27,202 bases of DNA, taken from NCBI GenBank assembly GCA_021639925.1, contig JAJXEL010000010.1, positions 1 to 27,202 of the forward strand, read 5' to 3'. Positions 7,528 through 15,113 of the stretch are shown here, one piece after another; within the stretch, counting starts at the first letter, position 1, and every line of letters starts with the position of its first letter. The notes beneath the pieces were generated by a model that was given only the letters and a program-made list of their open reading frames with translations, was not told the DNA's origin and ran no database searches. A program made the translations under genes and the position numbers. This DNA is from Alphaproteobacteria bacterium. Its GTDB lineage: Bacteria; Pseudomonadota; Alphaproteobacteria; CAAGCB01; CAG-977.

Positions 7528-8278
7528 CGATACGCCGCGTTTGGCCGCGTCTACGGATATGGGGCTGCGGGCAAAGTGTTTGTCCAAAGCCTATAAAAAG
7601 CGCCCGGTGCTGCGCAATGTTTCTTTTAAAGTTGACCGCGGCGAAGCCGTCGGCCTGCTGGGCCCGAACGGGGCGGGGAAAACGACTTCCTTTTATTGTA
7701 TTACCGGTTTGATTACGCCGGATTCCGGCACTGTTACGGTGGACGGCATTGATGTGACGTCTTTGCCGATGTACCGGCGCGCGCGGCTGGGGATCGGTTA
7801 TCTGCCGCAGGAAGCGTCAATTTTCCGCAGCCTGAACGTTGAAAACAATATCCGCGCGATTCTGGAAGTCGTCGAACCCAGATGGGATAGGCGCGAAGAA
7901 ATGCTGGAAGAGTTGTTAAACGAATTTTCAATCGCTCATCTGCGCCGCGCGCCGGCTCTGGCGCTGTCGGGCGGCGAACGGCGCCGCGTTGAAATCGCGC
8001 GCGCTTTGGCGTCTTCGCCGTCTTTTATCCTGCTGGACGAACCGCTGGCCGGAATCGACCCGATATCCGTGGGGGAAATCAGGGATCTGGTGTCGCATTT
8101 AAAACATCGCGGCATCGGTGTTTTGATTACGGACCACAACGTGCGCGAAACGCTGGATATTATTGACCGCGCTTATATTTTGCATGACGGCGTCGTTTTA
8201 ATGGAAGGCGATCCGCAGGACGTTGTCCGCCATGAAGATGTGCGCCGCGTTTATCTGGGTGAAAAGTTCGCGTTATAA
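7469..8278 (+). CDS. lptB: LPS export ABC transporter ATPase LptB
   Basis: LptB is the cytoplasmic ATPase that powers LPS extraction with LptFG. All ABC motifs are intact: Walker A GPNGAGKTTS, Q-loop YLPQEAS, signature LSGGERRRVEIARAL, Walker B ILLDEPLAGIDP and switch ITDHN. LptB-typical wording (GIGYLPQEASIFRSLNVENN) separates it from LivF-like ATPases. The start is uncertain because the codons are GTG. AAAGGA at 7455-7460 is 2 nt from GTG 7463, 8 nt from GTG 7469 and 11 nt from GTG 7472, so I chose 7469. This adds about 30 Lys/Ser/Thr-rich residues before the usual start and overlaps lptA by 59 nt. An ATG at 7559 would fit family length (E. coli 241) but has no RBS. Confidence 0.95.
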   Translation: MVTDAKQTKNSSAPQTKGNNDTPRLAASTDMGLRAKCLSKAYKKRPVLRNVSFKVDRGEAVGLLGPNGAGKTTSFYCITGLITPDSGTVTVDGIDVTSLPMYRRARLGIGYLPQEASIFRSLNVENNIRAILEVVEPRWDRREEMLEELLNEFSIAHLRRAPALALSGGERRRVEIARALASSPSFILLDEPLAGIDPISVGEIRDLVSHLKHRGIGVLITDHNVRETLDIIDRAYILHDGVVLMEGDPQDVVRHEDVRRVYLGEKFAL

Positions 8279-8303
8279 TTTTCGGCAGAGGAGGGGATAG
8301 ACA

Positions 8304-9809
8304 ATGTCCTTGACGCCTCGTCTGGACTTACGCCAATCGCAGACATTAGCAATGACTCCCCGCTTGCAGCAGGCAATCCGGCTGCTGCAGATGTCCGCGC
8401 TGGAATTGGAAAGCGCCGTTGCCGAAGAGCTGGAAAAAAATCCTTTTCTGGAACGCGAAGGGGCGCAGGATCCGGATAACCTGCCGGAAAACAGGGAATT
8501 TTCCGAATTTGAAGGACGGGAAGACCCGCCCGCTTTGCTGGATTCCGCCGGCCAGGAAGAATCGCCGCCGGATACAAACGATATCCCGACCGAAGACAGT
8601 TTTTACGAACAGGCGGCGGAAGAAAACGAAATGCCGGACGATACGTTTGATTTTTCTTTGGATCCCTGGTCCGGCGCCGGAGCGGCCGGAGAAAACGACG
8701 GTTCTGTCCGCGCGGTTGATTTGTGCGCCGCGCCGCGGCAGACTTTGCATGACGCTTTGATTTCTCAGATCAACACTTCGTTTCACAGCGAAAACGACCG
8801 CCGGACGGCTTTCGCTTTGTTGGAACGCCTTGATGAAAACGGTTATTTGACGGGGCGGACGGACGACGTCTGCGCGCCGGAAAAACTGCGCGCGATACTG
8901 CCCGTTTTGCAGGGGTTCGCGCCGACAGGCATATTTGCCCGCAGTTTAGGCGAATGCCTGGCTTTGCAGTTGAAGGAAAAAAACAGATATGACCCGGCAA
9001 TAGCCGTCATGCTGGATCATCTGGACCTGATCGCCGGACGGGAATATAAAAAACTGTCAAAATTGTGCGGTGTGGACGACAATGACATTTCTGATATGAT
9101 TGCAGAAATCCGGCGTTTAAATCCGCGCCCGGCCGCCGTGTTTGAAACGGAAATGCCGGGCGTTTTGATTCCGGACGTTTTGGTGCGGCGGGATAAGGTC
9201 GGCAATTTTGTTGTCGAATTGAACCAGGCCGTTTTGCCGCGGGTTTTAATTAACCGGACGTATGCTGCGGAAATATCGGCGGCGGCGCAAAAAGATAAAG
9301 CGGCCAAAAAGTTTTTAACACAACATTTATCATCGGCGAACTGGCTGATAAAGGCTTTGAATCAAAGGGCCGAAACGATTTTAAAGGTTGCCGGCGAAAT
9401 CGTAGCCCGGCAGAAAGATTTTTTCAGATACGGGGAAAAAGCTTTAAAGCCCATGGTATTAAAGGATATCGCCGAAGCCGCCGGAATTCACGAAAGCACG
9501 GTCAGCCGGGTGACGGCGCAAAAATATATGGCCTGTCCGCGGGGCGTGTTTGAATTGAAATACTTTTTTTCGCAGGGGCTGGAAAGCCGCGGCGGCGATG
9601 AAACCGTTTCGGCTCAGGCCGTGCGCCGGCGAATCAGGGAATTGATCGAAGCGGAAAAAAAAGAAAACATTCTGTCCGATGAAGCTTTGGTTTATTTGTT
9701 AAAACGGGAAAATATAGACATAGCCCGCCGGACGGTCGCCAAATACAGGGAAGCCATGGGAATTCCGACTTCCGCGCAAAGAAAAAGAGACAAACGGCTG
9801 AAGAACTGA
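8304..9809 (+). CDS. rpoN: RNA polymerase sigma-54 factor RpoN
   Basis: RpoN directs RNA polymerase to -24/-12 promoters that need AAA+ activators. The 501-residue protein has region I with the glutamine-rich activator-contact segment (LRQSQTLAMTPRLQQAIRLL, about residues 9-28), an acidic region II (about 60-135), the core-binding domain, a helix-turn-helix (LKDIAEAAGIHESTVSRV, near 390) and an exact RpoN box ARRTVAKYRE close to the C-terminus (about 477-486), which reads the -24 element. A very strong GAGGAGGGG Shine-Dalgarno lies 8 nt or so upstream. It follows lptB by 25 nt, and hpf and ptsN come next. No sigma-54 promoter was recognised by eye inside the window. Confidence 0.98.
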   Translation: MSLTPRLDLRQSQTLAMTPRLQQAIRLLQMSALELESAVAEELEKNPFLEREGAQDPDNLPENREFSEFEGREDPPALLDSAGQEESPPDTNDIPTEDSFYEQAAEENEMPDDTFDFSLDPWSGAGAAGENDGSVRAVDLCAAPRQTLHDALISQINTSFHSENDRRTAFALLERLDENGYLTGRTDDVCAPEKLRAILPVLQGFAPTGIFARSLGECLALQLKEKNRYDPAIAVMLDHLDLIAGREYKKLSKLCGVDDNDISDMIAEIRRLNPRPAAVFETEMPGVLIPDVLVRRDKVGNFVVELNQAVLPRVLINRTYAAEISAAAQKDKAAKKFLTQHLSSANWLIKALNQRAETILKVAGEIVARQKDFFRYGEKALKPMVLKDIAEAAGIHESTVSRVTAQKYMACPRGVFELKYFFSQGLESRGGDETVSAQAVRRRIRELIEAEKKENILSDEALVYLLKRENIDIARRTVAKYREAMGIPTSAQRKRDKRLKN

Positions 9810-9835
9810 TTTTCGCGCCTGCGTGCAACATTTTC

Positions 9836-9864
9836 TTGACTTACGGCGCGCAGGGTCGTACTTT
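9836..9864 (+). promoter_or_regulatory. Candidate promoter of hpf-ptsN
   Basis: TTGACT (9836-9841), 17 nt, then TACTTT (9859-9864) lie in the 116-nt gap between rpoN and hpf, leaving about 55 nt of leader. The -35 matches 5 of 6 and the -10 matches 4 of 6. It would allow hpf expression apart from the lpt operon. Confidence 0.45.
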
Positions 9865-9925
9865 TTCGTTTCAGGCGGTGGAATTCCGCTACAGGATTTA
9901 ACTTTTAACAAATGAGAACGGCACT

Positions 9926-10486
9926 ATGAAAATTGCTATTACAGGGAAACAGATCGACATCGGTACCAGCTTGCGCGCTTATGTTGAAGAACGTATCGAA
10001 AATACCGTTAAAAAGTATTTTGAAACGCCTTTGAACGCTTCCGTTGCTTTTTCTAAAGAAGGAAACCTCATCAAAGCGGACATTTCCGCCCACCCGATGA
10101 GCAGCGTTTTAATTCAGGGATCTTCTTCGAACGCTGACGCCTATGCCGCTTTTGACGCAGCTAATGATCGTATTGCCAAACAGCTGCAGCGTTATAAAAA
10201 ACGTCTGACCAGCCATAAGGCTTCCGCTGAAACGGTTAACTTTGCCGTTATCGAACCCGAAAAAGAATCGGAAGAAGATTCTTTGCCTCAGGACGAAAGC
10301 GCGCCCGTCGTCGTGGCTGAAATGCAGTCCGAACTGCCGTTGTGCACGGTCAGCGGCGCCGTTATGCGCATGGATCTGGCTGATGTTCCGGCGCTGATGT
10401 TCAGAAATATTGCTCACGGCGGGCTGAATATGGTTTACCGCCGCGCTGATGGCAATATCGGCTGGGTTGACCCGCAGGCAAACTAA
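9926..10486 (+). CDS. hpf: Ribosome hibernation promotion factor, long form (HPF/RaiA)
   Basis: HPF binds the 30S decoding region in resting cells and, in the long form, dimerises ribosomes into 100S particles. The 186-residue protein has the beta-alpha-beta N-domain at about residues 1-100 (MKIAITGKQIDIGTSLRAYV; IKADISAHP; basic helix KQLQRYKKRL), an acidic linker (about 112-132), and the C-terminal dimerisation domain of about 55 residues with MFRNIAHGGLNMVYRRADG. It lies between rpoN and ptsN, the usual proteobacterial position, and probably has its own promoter. Only a modest GAG-type RBS is seen. Confidence 0.95.
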   Translation: MKIAITGKQIDIGTSLRAYVEERIENTVKKYFETPLNASVAFSKEGNLIKADISAHPMSSVLIQGSSSNADAYAAFDAANDRIAKQLQRYKKRLTSHKASAETVNFAVIEPEKESEEDSLPQDESAPVVVAEMQSELPLCTVSGAVMRMDLADVPALMFRNIAHGGLNMVYRRADGNIGWVDPQAN

Positions 10487-10505
10487 GTCTTAAAGAAAAC
10501 CGGTT

Positions 10506-10961
10506 ATGTTGATTTCTGATTTGTTGACGCCTCAGTCGATTATTCCTGATTTAAAGGCGACAAGCAAAAAACAGGCTTTGCAGGAAATAGCTTCTTATGC
10601 GGCACAGCAGCTGCATTTGGAAGACCGGGCCGTCTTGGACGTTTTGCTGGAACGCGAACGCCTGGGATCGACCGGGGTCGGCGGCGGCGTCGCCATTCCG
10701 CACGGGAAGATGGTTAATTTGGACAGGCTTTATTTGTTGTTTGCCAAATTATCGGCGCCGGTGGCTTTTGACGCGCCGGACGGACGCCCCGTTGATCTGA
10801 TGTTTCTGCTTTTGACGCCTGAAAATGCCGGCGGAGATCATTTAACGGCTTTGGCTAAGGTTTCCCGCCTGTTGCGCGATGAAAAGGTTTGCTCTTTACT
10901 GCGCGGCAGTGAAAACGCCGAAGCAATTTATTCCGCCGTTTTGGAAAGCGAACAGGTCTGA
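10506..10961 (+). CDS. ptsN: Nitrogen PTS enzyme IIA (PtsN, EIIA-Ntr)
   Basis: PtsN is the phosphoryl acceptor of the regulatory nitrogen PTS (PtsP-PtsO-PtsN), which senses nitrogen status and controls K+ transport and other targets by protein contact. The 151-residue protein has the PTS EIIA type-2 fold with the phosphorylation site in GVAIPHGKM (His66), preceded by the conserved RERLGSTGVGGG. Length matches the family. It follows hpf by 19 nt without a strong RBS, so translational coupling is likely, and a long terminator hairpin ends the block 15 nt later. No partner permease genes are next to it, which agrees with the regulatory paralogue rather than a fructose or mannitol EIIA. Confidence 0.97.
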   Translation: MLISDLLTPQSIIPDLKATSKKQALQEIASYAAQQLHLEDRAVLDVLLERERLGSTGVGGGVAIPHGKMVNLDRLYLLFAKLSAPVAFDAPDGRPVDLMFLLLTPENAGGDHLTALAKVSRLLRDEKVCSLLRGSENAEAIYSAVLESEQV

Positions 10962-10976
10962 TAAATACAGATTTAA

Positions 10977-11018
10977 AAACAAAACCGAAGGAAATAATTC
11001 CTTCGGTTTTGTTTTTTT
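10977..11018 (+). terminator. Strong Rho-independent terminator after ptsN
   Basis: A perfect 17-bp stem (AAACAAAACCGAAGGAA and its complement) with an ATAA loop is followed by a T run. It ends the kdsD-ptsN transcript. Confidence 0.93.
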
Positions 11019-11102
11019 CGGTTTATCTGCGCCGGAAAAACTTGTCCGGCCGGTACAATCGCCGGCATGGTATGATTTTTTTTAAATAATAGAATAATTT
11101 TG

Positions 11103-11132
11103 TTGACAGACAATAGCGTTTAGAGGCATATT
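11103..11132 (+). promoter_or_regulatory. Candidate promoter of tRNA-Ala
   Basis: A consensus TTGACA (11103-11108), 18 nt, then CATATT (11127-11132) ends 12 nt before the tRNA 5' end. The bases before it (TTTTGTTGACA) match the tRNA-Leu promoter context. Confidence 0.6.
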
Positions 11133-11144
11133 ACCACGCGTCAT

Positions 11145-11220
11145 GGGGGTGTAGCTCAGCTGGGAGAGCGACGCGTTCGCAATGCGTAGGTCAGGAGTTC
11201 GATCCTCCTCATCTCCACCA
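11145..11220 (+). tRNA. tRNA-Ala (anticodon CGC)
   Basis: This is a 76-nt tRNA with encoded CCA. Acceptor arms GGGGGTG (11145-11151) and CATCTCC pair with G.T wobbles that include the G3:U70 alanine identity pair. The D-arm is GCTCAGCTGGGAGAGC, and the anticodon stem ACGCG/TGCGT holds loop TTCGCAA with CGC at 11178-11180. The T-arm contains AGTTCGATCCT. It reads GCG codons, which are common in the genes here. Confidence 0.97.
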
Positions 11221-11222
11221 TT

Positions 11223-11260
11223 AAAAAAGCCTTGTATTTCAGCGGATACAGGGCTTTTTT
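11223..11260 (+). terminator. Terminator after tRNA-Ala
   Basis: A 15-bp stem with one G.T pair (AAAAAAGCCTTGTAT against ATACAGGGCTTTTTT) and an 8-nt loop begins 3 nt after the CCA. The T-rich 3' arm can serve as the U tract. Confidence 0.85.
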
Positions 11261-11327
11261 AGTGCTTGTTTCCCGGCGTCCTGATTTGTTCTTTTAATCC
11301 GGCTGCTGTCGCTGTCATTTTGTTTTC

Positions 11328-11357
11328 TTGAAAATAAATTATTTTTTATCTTATTAT
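11328..11357 (+). promoter_or_regulatory. Candidate promoter of the AI-2E-family gene
   Basis: TTGAAA (11328-11333), 18 nt of AT-rich spacer, then TATTAT (11352-11357) would give a leader of about 90 nt. Otherwise the 195-nt gap after the tRNA terminator shows nothing distinctive. Confidence 0.35.
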
Positions 11358-11455
11358 TTTTTAGTGTGTGTCGGTACAGGCATGTCGCCGACCGGACGCA
11401 GGGCGGTTGTTTTTTTTCAGCGCCTGTTCGGAATGATTACGTTGCGGGAAAGAAT

Positions 11456-12484
11456 ATGACATTTAATATTTCTGAATTTATCCGGGTCAACAGAGTATAT
11501 TTTATCTGGGCTGTTTTTATGGGGGTGTTGTACCTGTTCAGGAATCTGTTCGGTCTGGTTTTTATTACTTTTATTATGTGTTTTATCGTATCGGACATAA
11601 CGCACAGGCTGCGCAGAAAATATCATTTTAACAGAAGGTTTGTCGTAATCGGCATTTATTTATTGTTTTTGATGGGCGTCGTTACTTTTCTGGTATATGT
11701 TCCGCCCCGGATTTTGTCTGAAACAATAAACTTTACGGAACAACTGCCCGAAAGCATCAGTTCGGTCAAAAACTGGCTGAACACCAATTTGGAACGCAAT
11801 GAAGTCATCGCGCCGCTGCTGCCGCAGATCAAAGAAGCTATGCTGCCTGAAACGGTTGTTGTCAGCGCGTGGAATATTGTGCGCGGCATGTTGGAAAAGG
11901 GGCTGCATTACTTCGGCTGGTTTTTCCTGGCGATGCTGTTCAGTTTTCTGATTATGTTTGATTTGCCGGTATTGTCCAAAGGAATACGCCGTCTGCGTTA
12001 TACAAAGCTTGCTGAATCTTACCGGGAAACGGCGGACAGCATTATTTTATTTGCCAAAGTGGTCGGGGAAAATTTCCGCGCGCAGCTGCTGATTTCCGCG
12101 ATTAATACAGTATTGACGGCATTCGGGCTTTATTTTTTGGGGGTCAAGGCGATTGTGCTGTTATGTACGATTGTATTTATGTGCGGTCTGATTCCGGTGT
12201 TGGGAATGTGGATTTCGTCCGTGCCGATCGTATTGATGGCGATTAACAGCGGCGGCATGCAGCTGGGGGTATGGGCGTTATTGATGATTTGCGCCATACA
12301 TATCCTTGAAGCCTATGTGCTGAATCCGCGGATCGTTTCTTCGGTGATGCATATCAATCCCGTCATGACGCTGATTATTTTATACATTGCCCACAGCATG
12401 ATCGGCATGTGGGGTATGTTGCTGGGCGTGCCCATATCCGTGTATATCTATCGCAAAATAAGCAAACCCGGCGAAAAAAGCTGA
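11456..12484 (+). CDS. AI-2E family (PerM/TqsA-like) membrane permease
   Basis: This polytopic inner-membrane protein of about 342 residues belongs to the AI-2E transporter family (PF01594), whose members export diverse solutes; the name does not prove quorum-signal transport. Two hydrophobic segments open the protein, a third precedes an amphipathic periplasmic stretch (about residues 85-135), and a cluster of four to five helices follows, ending with the family-like pattern HILEAYVLNPRIVSS, then HINPVMTLIILYIAHSMIGMWG. I chose ATG 11456, preceded by GGGAAAG, over an in-frame GTG at 11366 because the extra 30 residues are polar and lack family character. It stands alone, downstream of tRNA-Ala. 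Confidence 0.88.
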   Translation: MTFNISEFIRVNRVYFIWAVFMGVLYLFRNLFGLVFITFIMCFIVSDITHRLRRKYHFNRRFVVIGIYLLFLMGVVTFLVYVPPRILSETINFTEQLPESISSVKNWLNTNLERNEVIAPLLPQIKEAMLPETVVVSAWNIVRGMLEKGLHYFGWFFLAMLFSFLIMFDLPVLSKGIRRLRYTKLAESYRETADSIILFAKVVGENFRAQLLISAINTVLTAFGLYFLGVKAIVLLCTIVFMCGLIPVLGMWISSVPIVLMAINSGGMQLGVWALLMICAIHILEAYVLNPRIVSSVMHINPVMTLIILYIAHSMIGMWGMLLGVPISVYIYRKISKPGEKS

Positions 12485-12495
12485 AAAGGCTTTTT
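12475..12495 (+). terminator. Weak terminator overlapping the end of the AI-2E-family gene
   Basis: AAAAAGC and GCTTTTT form a 7-bp stem around a 7-nt loop that holds the TGA stop codon. The stem is AT-rich, so efficiency is doubtful. The 259-nt gap that follows (12485-12743) holds only this, a promoter candidate and AT-rich sequence. Confidence 0.4.
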
Positions 12496-12637
12496 CAAAA
12501 GTTCCTTTTAACTCCGGCTTTCTGGTTCGATTGTTTATCGTATCGGCTTTAAGCGGACGCACGGTTCAAAACGGCGGTTATGCGCGGCGAAAGAGGTGTA
12601 AAAAAAGAAGAGATAAAAGGCCTCCGGGGTATTTTTC

Positions 12638-12666
12638 TTGACATTTTGAAAGATATTTTGTAAGAA
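12638..12666 (+). promoter_or_regulatory. Candidate promoter of the DUF2798-like gene
   Basis: A consensus TTGACA (12638-12643), 17 nt, then TAAGAA (12661-12666) lies about 78 nt before the ATG. The -35 is perfect and the -10 is poor. Confidence 0.4.
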
Positions 12667-12743
12667 AAAACGAACAACGCGTATTCTTTTAACCAAGATA
12701 TAAATCCGGTTGAAAGAAACGTGTTTTTTTATGGGAAAAAAAG

Positions 12744-13211
12744 ATGAAAAAAGAGCTGTGTTTTGTTTTAACAATGGCGGCGCTGATGTGTTGCGCGATG
12801 TGCAGTTTTAATATTGTTTACATCAATGGGATAAAAGCTGATTTTTTTATTGTTTTGTCGAAACGTTGGCTGATTGAATACGCTGTCGCGGTGTTAATTG
12901 TTATGTTTTTAATGCGTCCGGTTATGCGGCGGTTTGCCGCATGTATGAAAAATATCGGGCAGGGCGTAAAATTCGGCTTGGTTCTGCCGACCTGTAACGT
13001 TTGTTTAATGGCGCCGGTTATGAGCTTTGTTGCGATTTTGGTTGTTAATGGGGCGTCTGATGATTTCGTTTTTATTTACAGGCAAGCCGTTTTGCGCAAC
13101 CTGCCGGCAGCTTGGGTTTTTCAGGTTTGCCTGATCGGGCCGTTTGTCAGAAAAATCTTCGCCCGTCCGCCGCGGATTATACGTGAAGCGCAGACGGTTC
13201 CGGCGGAATGA
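12744..13211 (+). CDS. Duplicated DUF2798-like small membrane protein
   Basis: This 155-residue protein has two repeats of a two-helix unit of the DUF2798 type (about residues 5-65 and 77-140). Each starts with a helix ending in small residues, then a NG motif, a stretch of aromatics, a W or R-rich turn, and a second helix closed by RPVMRRF or GPFVRKIF. Domain function is unknown in the literature I know. Six cysteines lie in or near the helices, two of them adjacent (CC at 16-17). AAAAAAAG before ATG is a poor RBS, so expression may be low. It stands alone and faces the dxs-like gene, sharing a terminator with it. Confidence 0.75.
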   Translation: MKKELCFVLTMAALMCCAMCSFNIVYINGIKADFFIVLSKRWLIEYAVAVLIVMFLMRPVMRRFAACMKNIGQGVKFGLVLPTCNVCLMAPVMSFVAILVVNGASDDFVFIYRQAVLRNLPAAWVFQVCLIGPFVRKIFARPPRIIREAQTVPAE

Positions 13212-13217
13212 TTTTAA

Positions 13218-13249
13218 AAAACTTCCCGCTTTAAAAGGCGGGAAGTTTT
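13218..13249. terminator. Bidirectional terminator between convergent genes
   Basis: A 12-bp perfect stem (AAAACTTCCCGC against GCGGGAAGTTTT) with an 8-nt loop has T-rich flanks on both strands, longer on the minus strand. It ends the DUF2798-like gene and the long minus-strand operon. Confidence 0.88.
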
Positions 13250-13255
13250 AGTGTC

Positions 13256-15022
13256 TTACAACGCTTTCATAATTTCTTCGGCAATTTGCCGCGGCGTTAA
13301 ATGATATCGCGCTTTGATTTCTTCGGCGCTTAACCGGTCGGTAAATTCTTTTTTCCCGCCGTAATTCAGGACTTTCATTGCCGCGTCGGCGTAAAAACGG
13401 TCGACTTTTTCGCCAAAACCGCCTTCAATCTGTCCGTCTTCCAGCGTAACGACAAGTTTGTGGTTTTCTTTTAAACCGTTTAATACCGCTTCGTCCAATC
13501 CCGTAATAAAACGCGGATTAATCAAAGTCGCGTTAACGCCGTCTTTGGCCAGTTCGTCAACGACTTCTTTGCCCAGCCGGTAAAAGGCACCCAAAGCCAG
13601 CAACGCGACGTCTTGCCCTTTTATATCGGTTTTAAACGTGTTCAGCGCGGAAAAATCGGGTGTGACCGCATGACCGCACGACCATAATTCTTCACACCCG
13701 AAACCGCCGGGAACGCGAATGGCGACGGGGTGGTCCTTTTGGTTTAATCCCCATTCCAGCATGGCCAGGTATTCTTCCCGGCAGGTCGGCGCCAGATAAA
13801 CCAGATTGGGAATGTTGGACATCATCGGAATGTCAAACCGTCCCAAATGCGTCGCATCGTTGAAACCGTCCAGGCTGGCCGAAAAAACCAAAATGACGGC
13901 GGGGTTGTTGTTCAGACACAGATCCTGCGACAACTGGTCGTAAGTGCGCTGGATAAACGAGCTGAACACGAAATAAACGGGCTTCGCGCCGTTCCTTGCC
14001 ATGCCGGAAGCCAAAGCGACGGCGTGTTCTTCGGCAATGCCGACGTCAATGAACTGTTTGCCCAGGGCAACGCGTTCTTCGGGGGAAAAGCCGGTAATGA
14101 CGGGCGTCCCGGACGTAATAACGGCGATGGATTTGTCTTCGCGCATTTTCGGGCGCAGGTAATCCGCCGTAATTTTACAATAATTTTCAGCCGGCGGAGC
14201 GTATTTCCACGCGCCCGTCTTTAAATCAAACGGGCCGCCCGCGTGATATGTTTCTTTGTGTTCTTCCGCCGGCGCGAACCCTTTGCCTTTAATCGTATGA
14301 ATATGAACGACAACGGGGTGATCCGTATCTTTGACCGACTGAAAAGCGGCGGTCAGTTCGTTTAAATCATGACCGTTTTTGACGTAAATATAATCAAAGC
14401 CGATCGCTTTGAAAAAGTTGTTTTCCGCTTTGCCGTCCGTGTCGCGCAGCTGTTTTAAGTTCTGATACAGACCGCCGTAATTTTCGGCAATCGACATTTC
14501 GTTGTCATTGACGACGACGATTATGTTTGTCCGGCCTTCAACGGCGTTGTTTAATCCTTCATAGGCTTCTCCGCCGCTTAAAGACCCGTCGCCGATAACG
14601 GCGATAACGTTTTCACGGCCGCCGGTTAAATCGCGCGCTTTGGCCAGTCCGCAGGCCAGGCTGACCGATGTGGACGTGTGCCCGACTGTAAAAAAGTCAT
14701 GTTCGCTTTCCGCGGGGTTTGTGTATCCGTTGACGTCGCGATAATGCGCCGGATCCGTAAACGCCTGCCGGCGTCCGGTTAAAATTTTGTGAGGATAAGA
14801 CTGATGCGAAACGTCGAAAACAATTTTATCGACGGGGGAATTAAAAACATAGTGCAGGGCAACCGTTGTTTCGACCATACCCAGGTTGGGGCCGATATGA
14901 CCGCCGGCTTCGCTGATTTTTTGCAATAAAACGCCGCGGACTTCGTCTGCCAGCGCGGGCAGTTCGTTTACCGACAGCTTTTTTAAATCCGAAGGCGAAT
15001 TAATATGATCCAGATACCGCAT
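13256..15022 (-). CDS. Dxs-like thiamine-diphosphate synthase (non-canonical DXP synthase)
   Basis: This 588-residue ThDP enzyme resembles 1-deoxy-D-xylulose-5-phosphate synthase, which joins pyruvate and glyceraldehyde 3-phosphate. Catalytic-type histidines are present at 42 (AGGHIGPNLG), 73 (DVSHQSYPHKILTGR) and 115 (TVGHTSTS). The ThDP/metal motif runs from GDGSLSGGEAYEGLNNA (144 onward) to VNDNEMSIAE. The pyrimidine domain has DVGIAEEHAVALASGMA, holding the activating Glu, and a transketolase C-domain follows. Canonical Dxs reads GDGAITGGMAFEALN and DVGHQ, so this is the divergent, shorter Dxs-like branch I associate with Firmicutes and Bacteroidetes. It may be the only DXP synthase or a paralogue with another substrate. 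RBS AAAGGAG supports the start. It is last in an operon with a split transketolase. Confidence 0.87.
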   Translation of the reverse strand: MRYLDHINSPSDLKKLSVNELPALADEVRGVLLQKISEAGGHIGPNLGMVETTVALHYVFNSPVDKIVFDVSHQSYPHKILTGRRQAFTDPAHYRDVNGYTNPAESEHDFFTVGHTSTSVSLACGLAKARDLTGGRENVIAVIGDGSLSGGEAYEGLNNAVEGRTNIIVVVNDNEMSIAENYGGLYQNLKQLRDTDGKAENNFFKAIGFDYIYVKNGHDLNELTAAFQSVKDTDHPVVVHIHTIKGKGFAPAEEHKETYHAGGPFDLKTGAWKYAPPAENYCKITADYLRPKMREDKSIAVITSGTPVITGFSPEERVALGKQFIDVGIAEEHAVALASGMARNGAKPVYFVFSSFIQRTYDQLSQDLCLNNNPAVILVFSASLDGFNDATHLGRFDIPMMSNIPNLVYLAPTCREEYLAMLEWGLNQKDHPVAIRVPGGFGCEELWSCGHAVTPDFSALNTFKTDIKGQDVALLALGAFYRLGKEVVDELAKDGVNATLINPRFITGLDEAVLNGLKENHKLVVTLEDGQIEGGFGEKVDRFYADAAMKVLNYGGKKEFTDRLSAEEIKARYHLTPRQIAEEIMKAL

Positions 15023-15074
15023 GATTATCTCCTTTAATTTTGGTTAAACCGGGTTAATCGCAGTCAGGCTAATT

Positions 15075-15092
15075 CTTAAAGCTGGCTTTAAG
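15075..15092. promoter_or_regulatory. 18-bp palindrome upstream of the dxs-like gene
   Basis: CTTAAAGC and GCTTTAAG flank a 2-nt centre, a perfect inverted repeat in the 91-nt gap between the RidA-like and dxs-like genes. A minus-strand TTGACT (15091-15096) overlaps one edge. There is no convincing -10 and no T tail, so an operator is more likely than a terminator. Confidence 0.45.
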
Positions 15093-15113
15093 TCAAGCGT
15101 TTTTTTTGTTTTT

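Noticed and set aside
11366..11455. GTG start extending the AI-2E-family protein by 30 residues
   Set aside because: The added part is polar and lacks an RBS at good spacing. ATG 11456 has GGGAAAG before it.
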